From: Dimargaris cristalligena
Taxonomy: Eukaryota; Kickxellomycota; Dimargaritomycetes; Dimargaritales; Dimargaritaceae
Direction of reading: 5' to 3'
Length of the DNA: 30,884 bases
Assembly: GCA_027576995.1 (NCBI GenBank)
Contig: JANBQC010000331.1
Coordinates: forward strand, 1 to 30,884
The notes beneath the pieces were generated by a model, which was not told the DNA's origin, did no database searches, and worked only from the letters and a program-made list of their open reading frames with translations. A program made the translations under genes and the position numbers. Positions within the stretch are counted from its first letter, which is position 1, and the number at the start of each line of letters is the position of its first letter. Below, in pieces: positions 20,601 to 29,330 of this stretch.

Positions 20601-20792
20601 ATGAAGTTTGTTCCCGCCCTTATTATGCTCGCCCTGTTCGTCGCCGGCTCGGCTACCGCATCACCCGTGGGGGCCATTGCCACCACACCGAATGCTGCCG
20701 GTGACCACCTGCACCATCATCGGCTTGAACGCCGTGGCAAAATCTGGGAAGGCGTCAAGAAGGCGGGTAAGTTCGCCCTGGGCTTGCTTTAA
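20601..20792 (+). CDS. secreted preproprotein with a cationic amphipathic C-terminal peptide (63 aa)
   Basis: Residues 1-20 are a strong signal peptide (MKFVPALIMLALFVAGSATA, cleavage before SP). Residues 21-45 form a propeptide with a His-rich stretch (HLHHH) and end in a dibasic ERR site suited to Kex2 cleavage. Residues 46-63 would then be released as an 18-residue peptide beginning GKIWEGVKKAG. It has Lys at 47, 53, 54 and 57, one Glu, and I/W, V, A, F/A and L spaced to make one hydrophobic helix face, with net charge about +3. This plan resembles many linear antimicrobial peptides of animals. The function here is inference; a signalling peptide is also possible. A frame open further upstream lacks a signal at its start, so 20601 is preferred. 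A perfect GTAAGT inside the mature region allows a spliced form (20601-20766 with 20816-20883). Confidence 0.75.
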   Translation: MKFVPALIMLALFVAGSATASPVGAIATTPNAAGDHLHHHRLERRGKIWEGVKKAGKFALGLL

Positions 20793-20883
20793 CTGCTGTA
20801 CCCTCGATATTCTAGAAGTAGGGAGTGGCCGTATAAGCCTACTACCCCTTCGTCTTTTGGCTATCCCATTTCATTTACGTTGA

Positions 20884-21812
20884 ATTGTGCACTGCATTCC
20901 TGGCGTGGTTTGCTCTCCATGCCATATGTAGTACCCAGTTATACATGCATCACCATATTATTCATTCATTCATTTAAAGATAAAGATAAGTATAAACATA
21001 CTATAGCATCTCTGTTTCCGGTGATTCAATTAATCCCTCTGGTGGCTAAATGTACACGCCCTTTCGATAATTAGTTCAGAACGAAATATATAATTTTGGG
21101 TTAAGGGAGCATAGGAGAGAGGGACAGTCCGCACGCCCTGGCCACTTACTGGAAATCCTGAAAGTGGGCGGACTGGTTTGCATTTAATATCAATAAGAAT
21201 AATAGCTTCCTATTGACCACTTTATATCAAACCAAACGCCCCGCGATATATAGCCATTGCGCCCAGGGGGAAATGCGTGGCCGATTGCTTGGTTGTGACT
21301 TGCAGCGATATGCGTCACCGCCCAATTCTGACTTTACTGGCTCTATACGGCCTACATTCCCCAGCTAGGGTGACGAAAGACCGGTGTGTAAGCTAAGGGA
21401 GGGTCAACCTGGGGCAAGAAGGTTCGGCAACTTCCTCTCTCTTAAATCCGGCCCCACCCCTTAGTCCAACGGGAAGAAGAACCAGCCAGCCCTAGTATGT
21501 GCCCTAAGACGTCCTACTAACTAACTGTTTGACCTTCTGATACAAATAAGTAAATATGGCCATTGACCTTTGAAAGAAACCTTATTTTGCCCTCTATCAT
21601 ACAACCCGCCCGCCCAGCTTACTTTAGGTTCGGTTTCATAGTTTAGCCAAGTCCAATTAGGACTCGCCCCCCATCTACATTCCCCTTCGAAACATTTACT
21701 CCCTCGATTGGTTTGCTCCCAAGTCTGCATTCCAAACCACGCAATAGTCGACTTTCACACCAAACCCGACTCCTCTTTTCGTCCACCACTGTACTGAGCA
21801 GTGTCATTCTCC
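20884..21812. other. intergenic stretch
   Basis: Nothing coding is recognised. The last 60 bases before the Nudix gene are C/T-rich and form its leader. Minus-strand frames here carry no recognisable domain. Confidence 0.5.
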
Positions 21813-23009
21813 ATGGGTCACAAACGAGCCGATGGCGTTCGTCAGGTAGGTCGATAGTGCCCCTACCCCGCTAATAGCTTGGACGTATCGATTAACCCCC
21901 CTCTTCCTTCCACATGTTTGGGTCATTGCAGTATTTCCCCAGTCCTTGTGCTATTCGTCTAATATATACATACATTTATATATATATATGTCAATCGACT
22001 CCACCTTACTTTCTTTCGTCTAGGTAAGCGGTGCCGTGCCCGTTGACAAACTCTCCAAAAAGATCCTACTCGTTACGAGCCGTAAACACCCCGGTCGGTG
22101 GATACTGGTAGGTTATATAGAATTGGATATTAGGCATCACTAAAGTGGCTCCCATGGAGCAAATCGCCTAAATGATTTTCATGAACGAATTGCCCCGAGG
22201 ATGTTAAATATAACCCCATAGGACTTTATATTTGGTGCATTGTACCCCTTGACCTCTAGCCCAAAGGTGGCTGGGAAAAACACGAAACCAGGGAAGAAGC
22301 GGCCGTGCGCGAAACCAGAGAAGAAGGTAATGTGGGCTTCAGTACCCCGAGCAAAGATATAAATACCTCTTCTAATCGCTGCCAATTAGATAATGTTTAC
22401 CCGACATGGCCACGAAGTGGATGATCCATTCCAGCTATTCCACGACTGGCCCCACCCACCACATGAGCTGACCGTTTGGTCTACTACTTAATTCCTACCA
22501 TTCACATGTATTTCGTAAACTTACTTAGCTGGCGTGTCTGGCTCAGTCACGCGGCATCTTGGAGTCTGGGACCAGGTCAATAAGCCCCATAAGCCCCCCG
22601 GAATTAACTGTGAAATGGCCTTTTTCGAGTTGGAGGTTGACGATGTTCAAACTCACTGGATGGAAAGTAATCTCCGCCAGCGACAGTGGGTAAGTGGCGA
22701 ATCTCCCCATTATGGTCACTAGAGCACTAAATATCACCCATCGCCTTGGTTCTACTGCCGAATTCCTCCTCCTAATAGGCCGTGGGTAGTAGATGTGTGA
22801 ATCAGACGGACTGGCTGACAGGCTATTTCCTAATTTCGGAATCGGACTACTTATTAATCATCGACTATCCTGGTATCTTCTATATTTACATCTTGTGCCA
22901 CCCACCACCACCACTACCCTAGGTAACCTACGAAGAGGCCCTATTCCGTCTCCAAGACGAAATCATGCGAGAGGCTGTTCGCCGCTGTTCCCTCAACCCC
23001 GATGCCTAG
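21813..23009 (+). CDS. diphosphoinositol polyphosphate phosphohydrolase, Nudix family (5 exons)
   Basis: Exons are 21813-21845, 22024-22107, 22260-22326, 22529-22689 and 22923-23009. All joins keep frame and give 143 aa. Introns of 152-233 nt start GTAGGT, GTAGGT, GTAATG and GTAAGT. The protein opens with the family's SGAVPV block, then VTSRKHPGRWILPKGGWE. The full Nudix box runs from G42 to V64 (G42, E48, R56, E57, E60, E61, G63), with E60/E61 as the metal-binding glutamates. It ends with the RQRQWVTYEEAL block typical of DIPP/Aps1/Ddp1 enzymes. These remove the beta-phosphate from inositol pyrophosphates and also cut diadenosine polyphosphates and polyphosphate, so they influence phosphate sensing. 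The length equals that of the compact DIPP core. Confidence 0.92.
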
Positions 23010-24100
23010 GGTATAAACCATCAACATATATTACATATACAGGCGTGTAATTTCTTCAATGATAAAAACACGATGCCCCCATCGGGCACATGTTTTTTTG
23101 TTGTTGTTTTTTTTGCATACTATTCGCTGGTTCGCCAAATCCTTTTTAGTGCGGATACACCACTAAGGCCTCTGGGCCATGGCATACTTTTAAGCTGTAC
23201 CCATTGGCGGGTATGCCTGTATCTAAGCAGTACTCACGAAGGAGATTGCGAATAAATCCATTATAATTACGACCCCCCGACACTTGCAATATATAATAAA
23301 AATTAATGTCAAAGGTGGGTATGTCTGTGAAAACAGTATGACTCATGCGAATACGCATATTTAAACAAATCACCAATATGCATTTGGCTTGACAGGTCGC
23401 AAGAATGGGAGACGAAGCATACTGTCGGGATGTAGGCCATATAATTGCTTGGGAAAACTACCCTATTTGGAGGGTATTTCAATCAACCGCCCTCTTAACA
23501 ATATAATGAAGCAGACGCAGTGTAAAGCCGAATGTCAGGATGAAGCTATAATGTAGACTGATGCCAACATAGCTACAAACCAGAAAAGATGTCTCAAAAC
23601 ATACCTAGGTTCCGGTAAATTTTGGGAATAGATCCAACTGTAGATGGCGAGTCGATTGTATTCCAAGAACTATACTAGTGGTAGTGTAGAGTGGCACGGT
23701 CCGGGTGGCCGGGAGGGCTCGAGGTGGTCCCATTGGGTGAAGGGGACCGAACCTGTTAGCGTGAGGTTGACCCAAACAACCGGTCTGGCGATAATTGAGG
23801 GCGGAAAGGTGAAGGTGATGTTGACGACTCCTGCGGGGAGGCTAGGCGATGTCGGTTTGAGCGGAACATGGCGCAGAGAACGGGTATGGGTTTATAATAG
23901 TTTTTTTTTATTGTAAAAAAAAACCCCCCCAAACTCTTATGAACCTTCGTAATCCGAATGACGCGTACTTGGCGAACCGCTGCTACTTTCGGCTTCGTTC
24001 TGGTCGACCACTTCAAGAAATTATTAACAATCGGTGACCGGTTTATACAAATAAAAATACATATTTAATAATAACCATTATAACAAAATGGTCCAATAAT
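23010..24100. other. intergenic stretch with homopolymer hairpin
   Basis: No gene is recognised. A minus-strand frame at 23146-23285 looks exon-like for a few codons but cannot be extended. A T9/A9 hairpin at 23900-23924 lies about 180 bases beyond the stop of the 603-aa secreted gene. Confidence 0.45.
23900..23930. repeat. GT9-ATTGT-A9C hairpin followed by C7
   Basis: Nine T (23901-23909), a five-base loop and nine A (23915-23923) form a perfect 10-bp stem with the flanking G and C. A run of seven C follows. It may affect transcription or 3' processing of the upstream minus-strand gene, or be simple homopolymer growth. Confidence 0.8.
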
Positions 24101-25912
24101 TTAAATCGGTTTGCTCCGGCGATCGCTTCGTTTAGTACTGTCGCGATAATTAAGCCAAAAATCCGCAAGGCCCTTATTTGATTTCGCCACAATATTGTCG
24201 GTGAATTGTTTCATGGCTTCAATACTCTTTTCCAGGGGAAGTTTACGAATGCTCAGGTATGGCGAGCCCCGTCTTAAGAGCTCAACCAAATCAGCGCAGC
24301 GATAGCCATTTTGGTCCGTCAAATGCTGGATCGTAATGGTCTGTAAGTCAGTATCCCAATCCAAGGCGAACAGGAGGTAGGGCCTCGGCGGGTCTTCTTT
24401 AGGATCAATATATACCCGGTAATTTCGGTTTAGTATGAGTTTTCGCTCGGCTAAATTATTCCTTCCATCGAGGTCCGAAAGGACATCCCTAAATAGCCTT
24501 ATTCTATGTTCACTGAACGTCGTCGACTTTGCGCTTTTGGCTTCATCGGATAGATTCGCTTCTATACTTGTCGGCGAGAATGCCCGGTTTGATAGAGGTT
24601 GGCATTCCTTAGAGACTTTGTCAATTACTTTTTCTTCCAAGGGTTCCAATTTTCGGGCAATCCGGGCCGCACTCGGAATATAAAAGGCCTGGCCGCCATG
24701 AGGACTAATATGCCCACGTTGAAATTCGGAGGGTTGAATCGCTGAGCTGGGGCCGGCCGATGGTTCGATTGATGCCTGGCCCTGTTCGGAATCAAAGGTA
24801 CCGCCTTCGAGTTGACCTTTACTTTGAAGGTAGACTATAGTGGTTGGCCAATCGAGATTGTAAGGGTTTAGAAAACGGTTATCGATAAGTTCCGAGCCAT
24901 CGTAAAGTATTGTGTTGATTTTTTTCCAACCGAGTTCGGTAGGAGTGGGGCCACCGCTGGGGCCGTCCAGCTCTGGGCCGCTGCCATCATAGGAGTTGGT
25001 TTGCTGTATATCAGTGGTCCGATGATTGTCAGCCCTGGTGGCAGGAGTTTGTCGCCTATTTTGAAGGTCGGCAGCAGGGTGACTGGTGTCGACAGCCCCT
25101 GAGCCATCGTTAAACGATGCCGGTATTGGTAGCCAATTGGGATCGTTAGAAGTATAGTGATCAGCGTTGAAGAGCTCTAGTCTATTAGGGCCATTAGGTT
25201 TTAGGTGACCATCGTCGGTGAATTCCAAGTCACTGTTAAGTAGCAACTCCAATTCTAGCAAATTGAGTTTTTTAGGTCCAGTGTGACCACCGGGGCCGGC
25301 CAACTCCGGGCCTCTGCGGCCATAGGGTGTAGTTTGCCGTATAAAGGTAGTCCGGCATTTGTCAACCCTAGTGGCCAGGGTTTGTCGCCTATTCGACAGG
25401 TCGGGGCCAGGATAACCAGTGCCGGTAACCCCTGAGCCATCATTAAGCATTGTCGGGGTTTGTCGCATATCGTGTTCGTTAAGAGCAGGTTGATCAGTGT
25501 TGCCGAGCTCTTGTCCATTGGGGTCGTACGGGACTAGGTTACCGCTGTTGGACATCATCGAGTTTTGTAGCCAATTGAAATTGTTAGTGTCAGGATGGCA
25601 AGTGGCAGTCGATTCCCACTCTTGGCGACCGTAGAGGCCAGGCTGGCCAGCATTGGTGAACTTGTTTCCAGTATGGTCATAATGGTCTAGAGGACTAGGG
25701 CTAGATAAATCTGGGGTATCGAAATAATTCGGCACGGTGTTTTGCCGTTGACGATCACTTTCATTTTGGCCACCGGTGGTATCATGCGGTTGGTTTGGTA
25801 GGAAATAACCGAAGTAACTGGGCAGCGAGGTGCCCATGCTCGACAACAATAGGCTGCTGGCCATTAGGCATGCCATCGCCCAGCCAGTTTTACTAACGAT
25901 GATTTTGGGCAT
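24101..25912 (-). CDS. large secreted protein with about 111-residue repeats, unknown function (603 aa)
   Basis: The N-terminus is a signal peptide with a hydrophobic core WAMACLMASSLLLSSMG. Residues about 60-370 are Asn/Asp/Gly/Pro/Thr-rich and contain a repeat. One copy starts NDGSG at 157, another NDGSG at 268, a period of 111; both share the order NDGSG, DLxNRRQT, ATR, RTT, GPEL, GP, G. A dibasic RR occurs at the same place in both copies. Traces of a third, older unit precede them. Residues about 466-600 look globular (NYRVYIDPKEDPPRPYLLFA and on) and end in a basic tail. Mature cysteines are C105, C186, C437 and C539. No known domain is recognised. A TATATA lies 63 bases upstream. It could be a cell-wall or effector-type protein; this is inference. 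No intron is needed. Confidence 0.75.
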   Translation of the reverse strand: MPKIIVSKTGWAMACLMASSLLLSSMGTSLPSYFGYFLPNQPHDTTGGQNESDRQRQNTVPNYFDTPDLSSPSPLDHYDHTGNKFTNAGQPGLYGRQEWESTATCHPDTNNFNWLQNSMMSNSGNLVPYDPNGQELGNTDQPALNEHDMRQTPTMLNDGSGVTGTGYPGPDLSNRRQTLATRVDKCRTTFIRQTTPYGRRGPELAGPGGHTGPKKLNLLELELLLNSDLEFTDDGHLKPNGPNRLELFNADHYTSNDPNWLPIPASFNDGSGAVDTSHPAADLQNRRQTPATRADNHRTTDIQQTNSYDGSGPELDGPSGGPTPTELGWKKINTILYDGSELIDNRFLNPYNLDWPTTIVYLQSKGQLEGGTFDSEQGQASIEPSAGPSSAIQPSEFQRGHISPHGGQAFYIPSAARIARKLEPLEEKVIDKVSKECQPLSNRAFSPTSIEANLSDEAKSAKSTTFSEHRIRLFRDVLSDLDGRNNLAERKLILNRNYRVYIDPKEDPPRPYLLFALDWDTDLQTITIQHLTDQNGYRCADLVELLRRGSPYLSIRKLPLEKSIEAMKQFTDNIVAKSNKGLADFWLNYRDSTKRSDRRSKPI

Positions 25913-25974
25913 TGGTTTTGGAGAATGGAGCGGGTATGACTAGGCGGGGTGGAGATTTTGGAGGAACGGTGGGC

Positions 25975-25980
25975 TATATA
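25975..25980 (-). promoter_or_regulatory. TATA box of the 603-aa secreted gene
   Basis: TATATA lies 63 bases upstream of the ATG at 25912, a normal distance for a short leader. Confidence 0.45.
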
Positions 25981-28019
25981 CCAAAAATAAGTCGATAAAT
26001 ACCGTTCAAAATGTAGAGGTGAGACCTGCTAATACGGTCAAAGAACAGTAGAAATGATAAATAATTAAGTGGAGGAGGCGGGTAAGTTGCTTGGCCATGA
26101 AGGGGGGGGTTCCCCATCCTTTTATCATAACTTGGCAGGCGTACCGCTTACACTCTCTTTGACCCTTTTAACAAAATACACCTATTTTCAACGTGGCGGT
26201 TACATGGTTAGAGTGACAGGGATTCCATCTGGCCAATGTGGTAGGCGGAATGGGTACACGAATATATATAGCCAATGGACATAATTAAATAAATATCCGT
26301 AGTTACGTCCGCCTTAGATTTGATTTGTCCGAGTCGAATGGGATGGAGGGGATCCTTGGCGGAAATGAACATTCGCACCTAGTCCCATTTAGTTTTCGTC
26401 AACCGGCAGCTCTTTACAACTTGTATTTGCCACTATTAATGCCCAATATGCCAGCTTCCTCTAAATATACACGGGGCTCGGATATACATTGGATATTTTG
26501 AGGGTCGATGGGGATGTAGTAATGGGTATAGGGCTCAGAGGACAAAGACCACCAACCTCAAAATGCTCATCGTTTCCCACTGACCCATTTCCCCAGATAA
26601 AAATGCACATTGTGACTGCGGACCTTTAGTAATTGTCATATACAGTCCTGCTCCAACGCCCCCTCCCCCTTATCTTCCGCTGGGGGCTCTTTCCAACATG
26701 TCCACCCAGATTGGCTGCCACTTTCTTCTAAGATTTTACTATTTTACACAGGGGGATTCGACTAATCCCTTACCTTTTTCTTTATTTTAGCCGTTCCACA
26801 CCTGGCATCCTTCCATTAAACTCTTTTTGCTGGTACTAGTATGGTATGGGAGAGGTTCAACCAGGCTGTATAACGAACAATCCGTTGGTTGAAGTGAATA
26901 TTACTGGTTGAAAATAAATCTCCCATATATTATCCCATATACGTACCATTTAAAACCTTATACAGCTGGGCCGCATTTCACCCATATGGAGATTAGGGAT
27001 CCTATCCGCCTAGCTTATTAATGTTGGAAACACTATACAAATATCCATAAATCTGGATAAAAGGGAAGCAAGCAGCTTGAGGACGGTAGGTACCTCTAGG
27101 TGGTTAATTTTATTGAATACTTTTGTCGATGGTGGGCATTTTTAGCCGTTAAAATGGCTGGACAAAGAATACCTATATAAGCTAGAGATAGTAATGGACC
27201 CATCAGGACATATTTTCCCACTATTTTTGTATGTAAAACTACTCTTAAATATAATATACTGTACTGTTTCGATGTTTGGTCCGTGGCTGTCTACAAACTG
27301 CCTTAGAAAAACACATTGCTAAGCCTTGCCAATTGCACACTTCTTTAAAATATATTGTCCTGTTTTTTTTTTAATCGAAGACCCCTATTTAAATGATAGC
27401 GCAAGTTCCGATACGACAGTCAGTCGATTAACTATAGGATATTTCAATTACAGCAACTCCAAGCACATGTTTGTGGTTTTCCCTAAGGAACTTATTGGCC
27501 CAGCCAAAGTAAAACACCGTCGCTTACCTAGCTTATCAACCATCTTTCCATTCATATATTCTTGTGCCTCTTAATTACCTTTTTCTTACGACTCAATAAT
27601 ATACATAAGTAAGGGGATATACCACTCCGAATTAGAAAATGGGTGGCATAAGATCAACTAATCAATTCCGATAAATTAAAATAAGTTCCTAATTACCTTT
27701 ATTCAAAAAAGTATAGTACGGCGTGGCTCGGGGCAATATAATATCGAAGAGAATGGGGAGCCGAGGGGTTTTCCAATCCTTTACTTTAATTGTATAAATT
27801 ATACGCACTAGCACTGCCTCCCTTTGATCATGTGCCAGTTTTTAGTGGTTGTGGTCGCCGATTAGGCTGCTAGGGAAGGGCCTATTTAGAGTGTTCCTTA
27901 CTGGCTGGTTTGTGCGTCGAAGGTTGCGGTGGGGAGCTGTTCCTAACTGGACTCCCCAAAAATCCCGTTCGCTTTTTTTTTCGACCACGGAAAGCTTCTT
28001 GTTTTAGTTAGCCCTGGCG
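25981..28019. other. 2-kb intergenic stretch with an LTR-like fragment
   Basis: No complete gene is recognised. An acceptor-like TTTTAG at 26786-26791 is followed by 33 open codons, but nothing upstream joins it convincingly. An LTR-like repeat begins at 27022. The rest is AT-rich with short homopolymers. Confidence 0.5.
27022..27112 (+). mobile_element. LTR-like repeat, copy 1 (probable solo or decayed LTR start)
   Basis: The sequence from TGTTGGAA at 27022 resembles the segment that starts with the same eight bases at 30791. The last 52 bases (27061-27112) match 30833-30884 with three differences. TGTTGGAA is how many Copia/Ty1-type LTRs begin. A TATATAA at 27174-27180 would suit an LTR promoter. 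The 3' end, target-site duplication, gag and pol are not visible, so the boundary downstream is unknown. Confidence 0.5.
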
Positions 28020-29330
28020 TTAAACCACTTGTGAAAGGGGGGGGGACTCAGTGGCGGACTCCGGAGGACCATTGTAGGTGATGGACAGCTCATTCGCATA
28101 GTTGGTTTTCGACGAGTGTTCCGAAAGAACAGGGTGATAATTAAAAATGCCGGTGGTTGTTGATACTTCACGAGGTCCCGGTGCCATTTTTGGGGGAGAA
28201 TGATTTAGTATAGAAGGGAATACCCAAGGTAATTCAGCATCGTCCCCGACCAACTGACCTGATCCACTTGAATGGATTCCACTATCGGCGTAGCTCTGGC
28301 TGAATCCGGGCGTATCTCTCCCAAACCGCAGTTTAGGGCCGGGTGGTGCTGAATTCATCTCCCAGTAAGACCCAAAGTCATAGTGATGATTATCAGTCGA
28401 ATATGAAGATGTTAGGGCGATTGGTAATTGTCCGGGTACGCCTAAGGGGTGGTACTCAGTCCCACCGGACTGGATGTCATCTGCGGTGGGGGGAATATCA
28501 TGAGTCCAATCCCTAAGGTAGTGTTCAGTCGTGTCTAAGTGGGAAGGATGGTACGGGGAAGTGAGCGATGCCCAATCAGAAGTCCAGAAATCAAGGGTTT
28601 CATCTGTGGGGTAGTATTCAGCCGTATTCATTAGATGGGATAAATCATCAGATCCCGCAAGCTGAGGTTGGGAATACTCGGGGAGCCACTGGGACAGCAT
28701 ATCCAGGTGCGAGTCGTCGTATGGCCCCTGGCCGATCGGGTTAGGTGCATATTCGGAGTAGGCCCCGGAAGAACCAGCGGGAAAGTTAAGGGGCGTGGGC
28801 GCTAGCCACGAGTGGGTGCCTTGGGCCTCTGGGAACTCAGAGAATCGCCCCGGCGGTCCAGATTTAAATGATGGGTTCAAGTGGGGGCGATGGGGCTTTT
28901 GATACTCTTCAACCACCGGGGCGTTATGGGTGGAAATAGCCGCTACTGGTGATACAGGCAGCAGTAATGAGTTCCGGGGAGCATCATTGGGCGGTTTCAA
29001 CCAAATGGGCCCTGAAAACTGGTTCTCGTCGGGATCAATGTAGAGTAAATTCGGATTAATGAGCATCGGGTGATTGCTGTCCATGGCATATCCCTCGTTA
29101 TAGCGCGGCAGCTTGGTATTGGCCACTGTTGACGAAGTACTGCTGGAAGCGGCGGACACGGTGTGCTGTAGGTGTTTAGGCACTAATCGATGCTCGCCAT
29201 CCTGCTCAACACCAAAAGGGTATTCGTATTGGTCTTCTGGGCTTGAGGGGTTATAAGATAAAGTAGGGGCTGCCCAGGCGGGATGAGCTAAAAGTAGCCC
29301 CAATACCAGTACTTTAATAGGAAACGGCAT
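28020..29330 (-). CDS. secreted cysteine-free Ser/Pro/Tyr-rich protein, unknown function (436 aa)
   Basis: Residues 1-20 are a clear signal peptide (MPFPIKVLVLGLLLAHPAWA). The remaining 416 residues contain no cysteine and no membrane segment, and are rich in Ser, Pro, Tyr, His, Asp and Trp. Between about 205 and 295 a degenerate unit occurs three times: SHLDMLSQWLPEYS, SHLMNTAEYYPTDE with FWTSDW, and SHLDTTEHYLRDW with EYHPLG. Potential N-glycosylation sites are few (such as NHS at 376). The lack of cysteine and of recognisable folds suggests an extended or disordered extracellular protein, perhaps wall-associated or an effector; this is inference. The gene lies between the two LTR-like copies. 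A TATATC-type site sits about 55 bases upstream. No intron is needed. Confidence 0.72.
   Translation of the reverse strand: MPFPIKVLVLGLLLAHPAWAAPTLSYNPSSPEDQYEYPFGVEQDGEHRLVPKHLQHTVSAASSSTSSTVANTKLPRYNEGYAMDSNHPMLINPNLLYIDPDENQFSGPIWLKPPNDAPRNSLLLPVSPVAAISTHNAPVVEEYQKPHRPHLNPSFKSGPPGRFSEFPEAQGTHSWLAPTPLNFPAGSSGAYSEYAPNPIGQGPYDDSHLDMLSQWLPEYSQPQLAGSDDLSHLMNTAEYYPTDETLDFWTSDWASLTSPYHPSHLDTTEHYLRDWTHDIPPTADDIQSGGTEYHPLGVPGQLPIALTSSYSTDNHHYDFGSYWEMNSAPPGPKLRFGRDTPGFSQSYADSGIHSSGSGQLVGDDAELPWVFPSILNHSPPKMAPGPREVSTTTGIFNYHPVLSEHSSKTNYANELSITYNGPPESATESPPLSQVV

Noticed and set aside
23146..23285. A minus-strand exon-like frame (SGGRNYNGFIRNLL) with a GTGAGT donor.
   Set aside because: No partner exons and no recognised family.
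7818..23658. An identical 15-mer at 7818-7832 and 23644-23658.
   Set aside because: Roughly one such match is expected by chance among all pairs in 30 kb, and the flanks do not match.
26695..26890. An acceptor-like TTTTAG followed by 33 open codons.
   Set aside because: The frame before it also reads open to a stop at the acceptor, and no upstream exon or domain supports a gene.
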